From assembly GCA_016789845.1 (NCBI GenBank), contig JAEUQA010000013.1, positions 124,001 through 188,000 of the forward strand: DNA of 64,000 bases, given 5' to 3'. Each line of letters starts with the position of its first letter. Position 1 is the stretch's first letter. Made by a program: the position numbers and the translations under genes. Source of the stretch: Chromatiales bacterium (lineage in GTDB: Bacteria; Pseudomonadota; Gammaproteobacteria; Steroidobacterales; GCA-2729495). Under the pieces are notes generated by a model. That model saw only the letters and a list, made by a program, of their open reading frames with translations, searched no databases and was not told the origin of the DNA. Below, one piece after another: positions 27,540-35,506 of this stretch.

Positions 27540-27900
27540 GGTCGGCCGGCGGCCGGTACTCCCGCACTGTATCCAGCTCACCTGGGGAGGCGCCATTTGA
27601 GTGCCTGATGGGGGCGCTCGTGGTTGTAAACCCCGACGAAGCGATCAAAGCGGATCGCACCGTGCGCGTTACCCGCTGTGGCCGCAGCTGCCTAGGCCGG
27701 CGCACGCTCAACCTCACCAACGTGTTTGCCGGCCAGCTCGTGGGCCTCCGCGAGGTGGACGACCGGACTTGCTGGTCAGCTTCCTGGATTTTGACTTAGG
27801 CTTCTTCGACCATGAGGAGGACCCCGTCGAACCCGCGCCCAACCCGGTACAGGTGTAAACCATGTCTCCGGTATAAAACGTAAACCATGTGTCCGGTATG
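27540..27900. mobile_element. Scrambled IS481-family transposase remnant
   Basis: Two adjoining pieces of the same kind of transposase lie in opposite orientation. On the minus strand, 27540-27655 encodes VRFDRFVGVYNHERPHQALKWR and, in another frame, PGELDTVREYRPPADP. On the plus strand, 27650-27858 encodes RTVRVTRCGRSCLGRRTLNL, NVFAGQLVGLREVDD and, shifted, VSFLDFDLGFFDHE. In an intact IS481 transposase these segments follow one another, so the first has been inverted and both carry frameshifts. A TGTAAACCATGTCTCCGGT-type end and a near copy follow at 27855-27900. It is non-functional. Confidence 0.75.
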
Positions 27901-27914
27901 GACCATGGTTAACT

Positions 27915-27946
27915 GGCGCGCCAAGACGGATGAATCCGGGCAGTGG
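27915..27946. repeat. Degenerate att-like repeat, copy 2
   Basis: GGCGCGCCAAGACGGATGAA and the next 12 bases: 26 of 32 positions equal to 24536-24567, and 15 of the first 17 equal to the tRNA-Arg 3' end at 30182. It closes the segment that holds the TIR-caspase cassette and the IS481 remnant. Confidence 0.6.
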
Positions 27947-28053
27947 ACCGCTACAGTCTCTCTGGGGCGCTAGCGCTTTATTTCAGGCGACCGTGCCATT
28001 GTACGTGTTGTCGTGGCGGTACTTGCAGGGCACTGGACCTCGCCCTGCACGTT

Positions 28054-28590
28054 TCAATCCGCGCCGAAACGACCAACCCGCTGCAGCATATTTCGAGCCT
28101 GCCGAAACAGTGGGCGTCTGTACCACAATATGACACACGCAATCACAGGTACCAAGACCAGCGTGACGACCTTGAGTGACTTTAGTGCCAGCGCCTTCAA
28201 TTCCGCGATCTTTGCCTTCGGAAGTTCTTCTGCCAAGCAATCATCGTACTGTTGGCGATCCACGGCAACAAACCAAGTGCGCTGCTCATACTCTTCAACG
28301 TCCTTGCTTAGCCAGCGGTTGGCGACCGTGTTGCACAGTAGCTGCGCCCGCCGACCCGCACGTTCTCGATAATTTTGTGGAGCGATTTGGTCCAGCATCT
28401 TCGCGCTAGGGTTCCACTCATACCTACCGTTGGGGCCAAAGGCACCTGTTGCGTAGATTCTCTTCTCAAGTTCGGCCTGGCGACACATGTTTGGGTCACC
28501 GCGCTGACATAGTTCATCTGCCGTTACAAGTTCCGCGACGGACGATGTAACCCATGACAATAGCCACAGCCCCACGAGAACCCTTCTCAT
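28054..28590 (-). CDS. Exported/membrane-anchored hypothetical protein
   Basis: A 178-residue protein from ATG 28590: signal peptide (RRVLVGLWLLSWVTSSVAEL), a Cys-containing soluble part (CQRGDPNMCRQAELEKRIY, LLCNTV, YDDCLAEELPKAKI) and one membrane helix near the C-terminus (LKVVTLVLVPVIACVILWY) followed by a basic tail. Four cysteines may form disulfides in the periplasm. I do not recognise a family. GC content is lower than the flanking core genome, as in the rest of this segment. Confidence 0.6.
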   Translation of the reverse strand: MRRVLVGLWLLSWVTSSVAELVTADELCQRGDPNMCRQAELEKRIYATGAFGPNGRYEWNPSAKMLDQIAPQNYRERAGRRAQLLCNTVANRWLSKDVEEYEQRTWFVAVDRQQYDDCLAEELPKAKIAELKALALKSLKVVTLVLVPVIACVILWYRRPLFRQARNMLQRVGRFGAD

Positions 28591-28751
28591 GTGCAGCACT
28601 AGGCACGACGTCTTGGTGACGGGCGGGCGTACGGTACTCGCGGTCCGTCGGTTGCACCTTAGATTAAAACTACCAATTCTAGGCGTCATGACGCATTCGC
28701 TTTGTCGATCACTGGCAGGTTGTCGAATTACGCTGCGAAACCCCGGTAGCA

Positions 28752-30017
28752 CTATGAACCAAAAAGACCGGCATGACTCTCGTGCCAAAGGCGGCTGTCT
28801 GTCTTCGGGAAGTGATACACGCGACCGCTTCCCACAGTCACATGACCCTCGCTCGGAACTAACCCGCTGCGACCGAGGAAAGACACACCGATAACGTGCC
28901 CTCGATTGGTGCTGTTAAGAAAGTCGCTTAGTCCTCTCCTCAGCGCTGTCGGGGGCGCGGCATTGATTGAGTCATGTTCTGCGATCTCGTTTAGTTCGTC
29001 CGAGGTGACGCCGTCCAAGCCGACCACAAAGAGCGTCGGAATTGACGGGTCACACTGGCTGGCAGATGCTTGCCTTAGTGTGCTGAAGATAGATGGCACC
29101 ACCGAATCGTCTCGCGCACTTTGCACAACGAAGAGGACTGCGCCCACGCTATTCCCCTTCAGCAGCGCGTCTCTGTTCTTCGTTGAGGTCAGGCGATCGA
29201 CGTCATCTCGGCCAACGGCTGGACGGTCTCGCTCATCGCGTCGAAGTTGTCGGATATCAAAGTCGTCAATTCGAATCTGCGCTCCATCTGGAAAATCACG
29301 TGAAACGCCAGCCAGAATTTGTTGTTTCACTCTGACGGCTAGCTCTTTACGGTCCTTGTAGGCGGAAGGTAAACGATCTGGAACAGTCAGGACGGCGACA
29401 AGCCCGGTATTGAGCGTCCTAAGGCAATTATTCAATTCGACCGACAACAGGTGATTGAATGTCAGCGCTTCCCGTCGATGAACCTTTCGGCCCTTGTCTG
29501 CCGATATAGCTTTGCACTCGATTTGAAGGCCCAAAGGGCCGAAATCTGGCAGCACAAGATCGGCTCCCCCTTGTCCAGTCTCGACGTCCGGCCATGAAAC
29601 TTTGTGGCCCGCTTTCACAAAGTGTGTGGCGGCTTGGAGTTCCAAGCGCAACCCGCGCATATGGTCGCTATTTCGCATTGCCCCCTGAATCCTCCCAATT
29701 AGGGGGCCACGCCGATTGGTTGGGGCGCCATCAACAACGCTTGAAAGTTGTGCAGCTAACGCTAGCGCGGGATAGAGGTCCTTGTTGAGCGTCGCGCTGT
29801 GCGGGAGTTGGCCATAGCGCCTCGACAGCTCGGTGCATTCGCTAAGAGCAAGAACGATAGAATGCTCGTCGGTTAGATATTCATCTAGGAACCTGTTGTC
29901 CCGAATCTCCTGCCGAATGTCTCGGGCTCGCTTTGTCCAATGATGGTCATCAATAAGCTGAGCGAACCGGACGTAGATCGCAGCGATGTCTTTAGTGGCG
30001 ACCTCTACTGGAAGCAC
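28752..30017 (-). CDS. Uncharacterised protein with a PD-(D/E)XK-like core
   Basis: A 421-residue protein. Residues about 118-180 hold RLELQAATHFVKAGHKVSWP, then GGADLVLPDFGPLGLQIECKAIS, in which D, E and C-K in the spacing D-x13-E-C-K fit a restriction-endonuclease-like active site. The N-terminal third is helical; the C-terminal third has a second alpha/beta region (VGAVLFVVQSARDD, PTLFVVGLDGV). The start GTG 30017 is the most upstream; no clear ribosome binding site. It is the closest gene to the tRNA-Arg end of the island and may be a stand-alone defence nuclease. No named family recognised. Confidence 0.6.
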   Translation of the reverse strand: MLPVEVATKDIAAIYVRFAQLIDDHHWTKRARDIRQEIRDNRFLDEYLTDEHSIVLALSECTELSRRYGQLPHSATLNKDLYPALALAAQLSSVVDGAPTNRRGPLIGRIQGAMRNSDHMRGLRLELQAATHFVKAGHKVSWPDVETGQGGADLVLPDFGPLGLQIECKAISADKGRKVHRREALTFNHLLSVELNNCLRTLNTGLVAVLTVPDRLPSAYKDRKELAVRVKQQILAGVSRDFPDGAQIRIDDFDIRQLRRDERDRPAVGRDDVDRLTSTKNRDALLKGNSVGAVLFVVQSARDDSVVPSIFSTLRQASASQCDPSIPTLFVVGLDGVTSDELNEIAEHDSINAAPPTALRRGLSDFLNSTNRGHVIGVSFLGRSGLVPSEGHVTVGSGRVYHFPKTDSRLWHESHAGLFGS

Positions 30018-30180
30018 AGGACCCCTCGAATCATCTGTGTATGTTCACCCTGAGTAAGAGGCGCAACCAGCCGGTGAATCGCATGATCTAGGTCCCCACT
30101 TTACCCTGCCAACCCACCCTGCCAAAAAAAAGCGGCGTTGCACCGCTGGCAGGTAACTTCATGACCCGGCTGAGAGAAAT

Positions 30181-30257
30181 TGGCGCGCCCGGACGGATTC
30201 GAACCGCCGACCCCCGCGTTCGAAGCGCGGTGCTCTATCCAGCTGAGCTACGGGCGC
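30181..30257 (-). tRNA. tRNA-Arg(TCG)
   Basis: 77 nt on the minus strand with a full cloverleaf: acceptor GCGCCCG / CGGGCGC, D-arm GCTC-AGCTGGATA-GAGC, anticodon arm CCGCG-CTTCGAA-CGCGG (anticodon TCG at 30221-30223), variable GGGTC, T-arm GGCGG-TTCGAAT-CCGTC, discriminator G and an encoded CCA (30181-30183). It decodes CGA (Arg). tRNA-Arg genes are frequent integration targets, and the island sequence lies on its 3' side. Confidence 0.96.
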
Positions 30258-30390
30258 CCTATTGCTCTTTTGAGAACCACTCGACAACGGTCACTCATTG
30301 GTAACTCATCGACTAGGTGGCTTACAAACAATTTCGTAAGTCATTGTATTAATGCTAAATTCATTGCCATTCAAATAATGCATCTCCTGG
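30258..30390. other. AT-rich spacer between tRNA-Arg and its 5'-half duplicate
   Basis: 133 bases, much more AT-rich than the flanking core genome, without a gene. It may be what remains of an element that lay between the two tRNA copies. Confidence 0.4.
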
Positions 30391-30429
30391 TTCGAAGCCT
30401 GATGCTCTATCCAGCTGAGCTACGGGCGC
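30391..30429 (-). pseudogene. tRNA-Arg 5' half
   Basis: The minus strand from 30429 has the same 27-base 5' sequence as the intact tRNA-Arg (GCGCCCGTAGCTCAGCTGGA and on). It then has a different 5' anticodon stem (TCAGG instead of CCGCG) and the loop CTTCGAA (30391-30397), after which tRNA similarity ends. Like the tRNA-Met fragment at 24.5 kb it breaks at the anticodon loop. Confidence 0.82.
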
Positions 30430-30442
30430 ATTCTGTTGGATC

Positions 30443-30498
30443 GTAGGAGCGGCTTCAGCCGCGACCGCGATACGGGTCGCGGCTGAAGCCGCTCCTAC
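30443..30498. repeat. REP-type palindrome
   Basis: A perfect 24-bp inverted repeat (GTAGGAGCGGCTTCAGCCGC plus GACC, and its complement) with an 8-base loop. The GTAGGAGCGGCTTCAGCCGCG pattern is typical of repetitive extragenic palindromes in gammaproteobacteria. It lies just past the GST stop and may also act as a transcription barrier. Confidence 0.85.
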
Positions 30499-30505
30499 GG
30501 GGTAA

Positions 30506-31168
30506 TTAACGGCGCGATGCCATCATCTTCATGAAGCCCTCGAAGGCGGTGCCGTAGGCAGTGAGCACGGGGCCGCAGTCCGGGTGTGCCTCCACCGCCT
30601 TCCACCAGGTCGCCAGCCGGCCGCTGTCGGTGGGATCGACGATGCCGAAGTTACCGGCAGCCAGCATGACCTTCATCATGCGGGTGCTGGTGCTGAGGGC
30701 GCAGTCGCCCAGGGTCGGCGTGGCGCCGACGCAGAACGGGCCGCTGCCCATCGCGTGCTCGGCGTAGCCGTAGGTCTTGATGATCTCGGCAGCCGCCTTC
30801 TCGACGACGGCGGCATCCCGCGTGGCGGGGTTGATCTGGCGGAAGAGCGGGCTCACGGCGTTGGCGATATAGAGGTCCACGATGCGCGCGATCAGCCGCG
30901 ATCGGGCGCGGTCGATGGGATCCTTCGGCAGGCCGGGCTTCTGGGGATACACGTCCTCCAGGTAGTCGCAGATGATCGTGGACTCGCCGATGCCCTGCCC
31001 GTTCGCGTCCAGCGTCGGCATCTTCCCGATCGGGTTCAGCTTCAGGTACTCGGGGCTCTTGATGTTGCCGCCGGGGGCTTCCATCAGGGGCAGGTCCACG
31101 CCCTTGATCTTCGCGTACATGACGACGCGGGCGACGTAGGGGGAGGCGATGGCGCCGTAGAGCTTCAT
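30506..31168 (-). CDS. Glutathione S-transferase family protein
   Basis: A 220-residue protein from ATG 31168 (GAGGAAA upstream). The N-terminal thioredoxin-like domain shows MKLYGAIASPYVARVVMYAK, NPIGKMPTLD and ESTIICDYLED, where the SPYV region is the glutathione site and ES-T contacts the gamma-glutamyl group. The C-terminal all-helical domain ends with TLGDCALS and a basic tail. It conjugates or transfers glutathione in the cytosol; the substrate is unknown. It starts 26 bases after the carbamoyltransferase gene ends, so they are probably co-transcribed. Confidence 0.92.
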   Translation of the reverse strand: MKLYGAIASPYVARVVMYAKIKGVDLPLMEAPGGNIKSPEYLKLNPIGKMPTLDANGQGIGESTIICDYLEDVYPQKPGLPKDPIDRARSRLIARIVDLYIANAVSPLFRQINPATRDAAVVEKAAAEIIKTYGYAEHAMGSGPFCVGATPTLGDCALSTSTRMMKVMLAAGNFGIVDPTDSGRLATWWKAVEAHPDCGPVLTAYGTAFEGFMKMMASRR

Positions 31169-31194
31169 GGTCGGTTTCCTCAGTTCAGCGTTGA

Positions 31195-32214
31195 TCAGTT
31201 CAGGGCCGAGATGTCGAAGTCGCGGACGACCCCGTCCGCGCGGAAGATCTTCAGGAGGATCGCAACCCGCATCCACATGCCGTTGCGCTCCTGGCGCCAG
31301 TACACGGCGCGGGGGTCGTCGTCCACGGCCGGCGCGATCTCGGGGCCGCGCGGCAGCGGGTGCATGATCACGGCCGTCTGTTTCATCCGGCCGAGGTTCT
31401 CGCTCGTGATGCTGTAGTCGGCGTAGTTCACCCTGCCGGTCTCGCCGGCCGTGTCCCACTCGGACTGCATGCGGGTGACGTAGATGGCGTCGAGGTCGGG
31501 CAGCACGTCGGCGAGTCTCGCCCGGTCCACGAAGGGGATGTTGTTCTCCCTCAGGTGCGCCTTGATGTCCGGCTCCAGCGCGAACTGCTCCGGCGCGATC
31601 AGCACCAGGCGCACGTTACGGTAGTTCTTCATCAGGTAGCACAGGGAACGCACCGTGCGGCCGCGCTTCAGGTCGCCCATCAGGCCGATGACCTTGCCGT
31701 CGATGCCACCCTGCTCCTCGAAGCTGCGGTCCAGGGTGTAGATGTCGAGGAGCGCCTGGGTGGGATGCTGGTCCTGGCCGCTGCCCGCGTTGATGATGGG
31801 CACGGGGCGCGGGATGCGGTTCATCAGGTCCGCCGCCCGGGCCGCCTCGCCGGAGCGGGGCGTGCGCATGACGATCACGTCCACGTAGGAACTGAAGGTG
31901 CGGATACTGTCCTCGAAGCTCTCCCCCTTCACTTCGGATGAGGTGGACGGGTCGCGGATCTCGCTGGTCCGGATGCCCAGCACGTGGCAGGCGTTGTTGA
32001 AGGACAGGAAGGTGCGGGTGGACGGCTGGACGAAGTAGAGCATGGCGCGCCGGTCGGGCAGCAGGCCGAGGAGGAAGCGGGCCCCCTCCGGGTGCTTGGC
32101 CAGGAGCCGGACCCGGGTGGTGAGGTCGCACAGGTCGTCCAGCTGGGCCCGGTCGAACACGCGGGGATCGATCACGTGGAACAGCGGGGCGGCCTCCGGC
32201 TGGAGTGGCGGCAT
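31195..32214 (-). CDS. pyrB: Aspartate carbamoyltransferase catalytic chain
   Basis: A 339-residue enzyme that joins carbamoyl phosphate to aspartate in pyrimidine synthesis. The carbamoyl-phosphate motif is PSTRTFLSF (about 64-72), followed by MRTPRSGEAA, GSGQDQHPTQALLDIYT and the C-terminal HPLPRGPEI. No regulatory-chain gene follows; a GST gene does. The sequence departs from E. coli PyrB in the aspartate domain, so it could be a paralogue with another amine substrate. The name is based on overall pattern and the HPTQ signature. Confidence 0.85.
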   Translation of the reverse strand: MPPLQPEAAPLFHVIDPRVFDRAQLDDLCDLTTRVRLLAKHPEGARFLLGLLPDRRAMLYFVQPSTRTFLSFNNACHVLGIRTSEIRDPSTSSEVKGESFEDSIRTFSSYVDVIVMRTPRSGEAARAADLMNRIPRPVPIINAGSGQDQHPTQALLDIYTLDRSFEEQGGIDGKVIGLMGDLKRGRTVRSLCYLMKNYRNVRLVLIAPEQFALEPDIKAHLRENNIPFVDRARLADVLPDLDAIYVTRMQSEWDTAGETGRVNYADYSITSENLGRMKQTAVIMHPLPRGPEIAPAVDDDPRAVYWRQERNGMWMRVAILLKIFRADGVVRDFDISALN

Positions 32215-32272
32215 GGGCGTTCTTTCGCGTTCTTGTCACGGCCCCTCGGGCCGGCGCGAATAATAGCCGAAA

Positions 32273-32348
32273 AGGTACCGGACACTTAGTTGTTGTACTT
32301 AGTTGTTGTAGCTTTGCCAGTAATGGAGCCGGACCGTGTCCGGTACCT
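32273..32348. repeat. Miniature inverted-repeat element with internal tandem repeat
   Basis: Terminal inverted repeats AGGTACCGGACAC (32273-32285) and GTGTCCGGTACCT (32336-32348) enclose a 50-base core that starts with two perfect copies of ACTTAGTTGTTGT (32284-32309). The ends resemble those of the palindrome at 34470-34531 (10 of 12 bases of GGTGCCGGACCC). Confidence 0.75.
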
Positions 32349-32377
32349 GTAGGTACCTATAGGTTGAGAGGGGCTGA

Positions 32378-33139
32378 ATGAACGCTGCTGGATTTCCCGT
32401 TAGCCTCGCGGGGCGACGCCTCCTGATCACGGGCGCGGCCTCCGGCATTGGCCTGGCGCTGCTCCGGGGCGCTGTGGCGGACAGCGCCGAGTGCGCGGTA
32501 CTCGTTCGGGACAGCGCTGAAGCGACCACCGTCGCCGGTCTGATCCCCCCTGCGCGGGTCCACGTGGCTGACCTGCGGGACACCGACCGGGTAGCCGGCG
32601 TGACGCGGGAAGCCATCGCGAGCCTCGGCGGCAGGGTCGATGGCCTGGCCTGCTCGGCCGGCGTCTTCGAGCACCGCGGCGCGCTGGAGACGGACCTGCA
32701 GCAGTGGCAGGCGGTCCTGGACGTGAACCTCACCGGAGCCTTCGAGGTGGCGCGGGAGTGCGCGGCGGTGATGTCCCGGGCCGGCCGGGGCTCGATCGTG
32801 CTGCTCTCCAGCCAGATCGGCCTCATCGGCCACCCGCGGGCGGCGGCCTACGCGGCCTCGAAGGCGGCGCTGAACGGCCTGGTGCGCGCGCTGGCCATCG
32901 AGCTGGCCGGTTCCGGGGTGCGGGCCAACGCGGTGGCGCCCGGGCCCGTCGCCACGCCGATGACCGCCGAGGCGCGGGCCGATGCCGGCCGTGCGGCAGC
33001 CTTGCTGGCCAGCATTCCCCTCGGCCGCTACGGCCGGCCGGAGGAAGTGGCGTCCGCGGTCGCCTTCCTGCTGTCCGACGCCGCCTCCTTCATCACGGGC
33101 CAGGTGCTGCCCGTGGACGGCGGCGTCACCGCCGCCTGA
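32378..33139 (+). CDS. Short-chain dehydrogenase/reductase
   Basis: A 253-residue NAD(P)-dependent oxidoreductase of the classical SDR group: nucleotide motif TGAASGIG (about 19-26), [10 protein letters not shown] in the NNAG position, catalytic Ser in LLSSQIG and the active-site YAASK, then PGPVATPM and a C-terminal [11 protein letters not shown]. FabG-like in length and ending, but the substrate cannot be told. ATG 32378 follows GAGAGGGG. It is convergent with the SbtB-like gene (4-base gap). Confidence 0.92.
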   Translation: MNAAGFPVSLAGRRLLITGAASGIGLALLRGAVADSAECAVLVRDSAEATTVAGLIPPARVHVADLRDTDRVAGVTREAIASLGGRVDGLACSAGVFEHRGALETDLQQWQAVLDVNLTGAFEVARECAAVMSRAGRGSIVLLSSQIGLIGHPRAAAYAASKAALNGLVRALAIELAGSGVRANAVAPGPVATPMTAEARADAGRAAALLASIPLGRYGRPEEVASAVAFLLSDAASFITGQVLPVDGGVTAA

Positions 33140-33143
33140 CCAC

Positions 33144-33437
33144 TCAATGCATCAGCCACAGCGCGTCGCTCACCAGGCACACGCCGCCCACGCGCTTCAG
33201 CACGGGACGTAGCGCGGTAACGACCCTTTCGAGCTCTTCCGCGCTACAGGCCGCCAGCACGTAGCTGTTCTGGAACACGCGCGTGACATCGTCGCCCGAG
33301 CGCACTCCCCGTTGCCCCTTGCCCTCGGCATTCCGGAGCACCGTATAGCCGGAAATTCCCGACTGCTCCAGAAGTTCCAGGACCCGGTCGAGCTCCAGGG
33401 TGTCGATCACGATTTCGACGCGCTTTACGGCCTGCAC
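33144..33437 (-). CDS. SbtB-like PII signalling protein
   Basis: A 97-residue PII-superfamily protein (VKRVEIVIDTLELDRVLELLEQSGISGYTVL, then KGQRGVRSGDD in the T-loop position). It is encoded right behind a SbtA-type permease, and SbtB proteins bind adenine nucleotides and inhibit SbtA. GTG at 33437 uses GGGAG at the end of sbtA as ribosome binding site, so the two are coupled. A cysteine-free C-terminal tail means no redox switch of the cyanobacterial kind. Confidence 0.85.
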   Translation of the reverse strand: MQAVKRVEIVIDTLELDRVLELLEQSGISGYTVLRNAEGKGQRGVRSGDDVTRVFQNSYVLAACSAEELERVVTALRPVLKRVGGVCLVSDALWLMH

Positions 33438-33440
33438 GGT

Positions 33441-34436
33441 TCAGCTCCCCAGGCGTTCGATCAGGGCCAGGTAGGCCGGCATCCCGACGGTGATGTTCAG
33501 TGGAAAGGTAACAGCGAGGGCCAGCGGGAGCGACAGGCCCGGATTCGCCTCCGGCAGCGCGAGGCGCATGGCCGCCGGCACCGCAATGTAGGACGCGCTG
33601 GCACAGAGGATCGTGAACAACAGGGCATCGCCCGTGTCGAGACCCAGCAGGGCCGATACGCCAATGCCCAGCAGGGCGTTCACCAGAGGAATCGCCAGCG
33701 CGAAGCCGAGCAGATACGCACCACTGGCGCGCAGGTCCCGCAGCCGCCGGGCGGCGACGATGCCCATGTCCAGCAGGAAGAAGCAGAGGATTCCCGGGAA
33801 GAGCGCCGCCGTAAAGGGCTCGAGCGTAGCCTGGCCCCGTTCGCCCGTGATGATCCCGACGAGGAGGCTCCCCAGGATGAGGAACACGCTGCTGTTGAAC
33901 AACGCGTCGCGCAGCAGGTGGCTCCAGCTCCGGTCCGGGGTGGCGCCGACGGCCTGGTTCTTCACCCCCGACCGACGGAGGGCGAGGCGGGCCAGGATGA
34001 CCGCCATGACGATGGCAGGCGATTCCATCAGGGCCATGGCGGCCACCATGTGCCCGCCATAGGCGATGCCCGCCCGGTCCAGGAAGTCCGTGGCCGTGAC
34101 GAAGGTGACGGCGCTGATGCTGCCGTAGGTCGCCGCGATCGCCGCGGCGTTGTAGACGTCCAGGCGACGCCGCAGGATCCAGAAACAGTAGATGGGGACC
34201 AGGGCCGCCACGACCACGGCCGCCACGAGGGTCGCGATTTCGCGGGCGCCCGGGGCGCTGTGCCCCAGTTCGACGCCGCCCCGGAAGCCGATGGCCAGCA
34301 TCAGGTACAGGGACAGGAACCGGGGAATCGGCTGGGGGATCTCCAGGTCGGACCGGACCAGCACGGCCAGGAGGCCGAGGAAGAAGAACAGGATGGGCGG
34401 GCTGAGAAGGCTGTCGGTCGCCACGCTCAGGTCCAT
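33441..34436 (-). CDS. SbtA-type sodium-dependent bicarbonate permease
   Basis: A 331-residue membrane protein with about ten helices in two inverted halves (SLLSPPILFFFLGLLAVLV, FLSLYLMLAIGFRGGVEL, later GILCFFLLDMGIVAARRL and ASASYIAVPAAMRLALPEANPGLSL). These are hallmark SbtA (DUF897) sequences. It imports bicarbonate, here probably for carboxylation reactions rather than photosynthesis. ATG 34436 is preferred over TTG 34445. It is paired with the SbtB-like gene downstream. Confidence 0.9.
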   Translation of the reverse strand: MDLSVATDSLLSPPILFFFLGLLAVLVRSDLEIPQPIPRFLSLYLMLAIGFRGGVELGHSAPGAREIATLVAAVVVAALVPIYCFWILRRRLDVYNAAAIAATYGSISAVTFVTATDFLDRAGIAYGGHMVAAMALMESPAIVMAVILARLALRRSGVKNQAVGATPDRSWSHLLRDALFNSSVFLILGSLLVGIITGERGQATLEPFTAALFPGILCFFLLDMGIVAARRLRDLRASGAYLLGFALAIPLVNALLGIGVSALLGLDTGDALLFTILCASASYIAVPAAMRLALPEANPGLSLPLALAVTFPLNITVGMPAYLALIERLGS

Positions 34437-34469
34437 GACGGGCAACCTGGGAGGCGCCGGAAACGGAGA

Positions 34470-34531
34470 AGGTGCCGGGCCCTGATCTTGTTAATTGTCG
34501 CGACAATCAACAAGACCAGGGTCCGGCACCT
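34470..34531. repeat. Long near-perfect palindrome (MITE/REP-like)
   Basis: Two 31-base arms meeting at TCG|CGA (34500/34501), 28 of 31 positions paired, with ends AGGTGCCGG and CCGGCACCT. It lies between the convergent ends of no genes: it separates the sbtA start from the cupin stop and can also act as a terminator-like hairpin. Confidence 0.82.
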
Positions 34532-34539
34532 GTTCAAGG

Positions 34540-35490
34540 CTAGCGCCTCTTCCGGCCGACGGAGCCGCCCAGGGGCTGGCCGTGCAGCAGCCGGACCTGG
34601 GGGTCTGACGCGTAGTCGGGATTCTCGAAGTCCGGCGGGCCGTGGGGGTGGTTGTGGCCGTCCGACTCCACCCAGTTGTAGAGCAGCGGGCGCTTCCGGT
34701 AGAGGTTGGCCGCTGCCCGCAGCTTGTTCTCGTCCGGGTTCGTCCAGGGGTTGTAGTGGAAGTAGTTGAAGAGCACCGAGTCCGTCCGGCCGAAGGCGAT
34801 GGTGCCGTACTTGCACTTGAACGCACCGTGGTTGATGTACGGCGGCCGCCAGAAGTACCCGCCGGTGGGCAGCTCGCCGAACTGCATCATCCAGGACGTG
34901 CCCCAGATGTGATACGACTCCTCGGCGCTGTCGTGGTAGGAGATGTTGTCCTGGGCGAACTGGGGCGTCATGCAGTAGAGGAAGCTCAGCGCCTCGGTGA
35001 GCGGGTCGTAGTGCAGCACCTTGATGAGGCAGCCCGAGGCCACGGACGGCGACACCAGGTTGCCGGGCGCCCAGGGCCGGTCCTCGTAGCTGTTCACCGA
35101 GGCGAGGCCCTCCGTGAGCGCCAGCGGGTGGTGGCTGCCGGACTCGGCGAAGCTCGGCTCGCTGTCATTGAACATGAGCAGCGCCTCGGCGCCCTGGGGC
35201 ACCTCGATGGCGCCGACGGCCGTGCCGGCGGGGATGAAGGCGTAGTGACCCTCCACCCAGGTCTCCTTGCCGACCTTGATCCTGCCGTTCAGGACGAAGA
35301 TCTCCATGTCCGAGTAGCTCAGCCCGGGCTTCCTCTTGAAGCCGCCGTCGAAGCGCACCTTCAGCGTGCAGGCCCCGGTGTCGTTGTCCAGGGACAGAAC
35401 CTTGTACTGGCTGCCCTTGAAGCCATTGAGGCCGAACTTCTTGTAGGGCGTGTCCAGTTCGACATAGGGCTCGATATGCGGTCTTGCCAT
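34540..35490 (-). CDS. Cupin-fold protein (DUF4437-like)
   Basis: A 316-residue soluble protein from ATG 35490. It has two cupin-like halves (YSDMEIFVLNGRIKVGKETW with YAFIPAGTAVGAIEVPQG, and EESYHIWGTSWMMQFGELPTGGYFWRPPYINHGAF). In the first half the usual metal-binding histidines are sparse; in the second, E, H and H are present. Function unknown, probably catabolic by neighbourhood. It is 16 bases downstream of an 89-residue gene on the same strand. Confidence 0.7.
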   Translation of the reverse strand: MARPHIEPYVELDTPYKKFGLNGFKGSQYKVLSLDNDTGACTLKVRFDGGFKRKPGLSYSDMEIFVLNGRIKVGKETWVEGHYAFIPAGTAVGAIEVPQGAEALLMFNDSEPSFAESGSHHPLALTEGLASVNSYEDRPWAPGNLVSPSVASGCLIKVLHYDPLTEALSFLYCMTPQFAQDNISYHDSAEESYHIWGTSWMMQFGELPTGGYFWRPPYINHGAFKCKYGTIAFGRTDSVLFNYFHYNPWTNPDENKLRAAANLYRKRPLLYNWVESDGHNHPHGPPDFENPDYASDPQVRLLHGQPLGGSVGRKRR

Positions 35491-35506
35491 GAGAGTGCTC
35501 CTGAAT

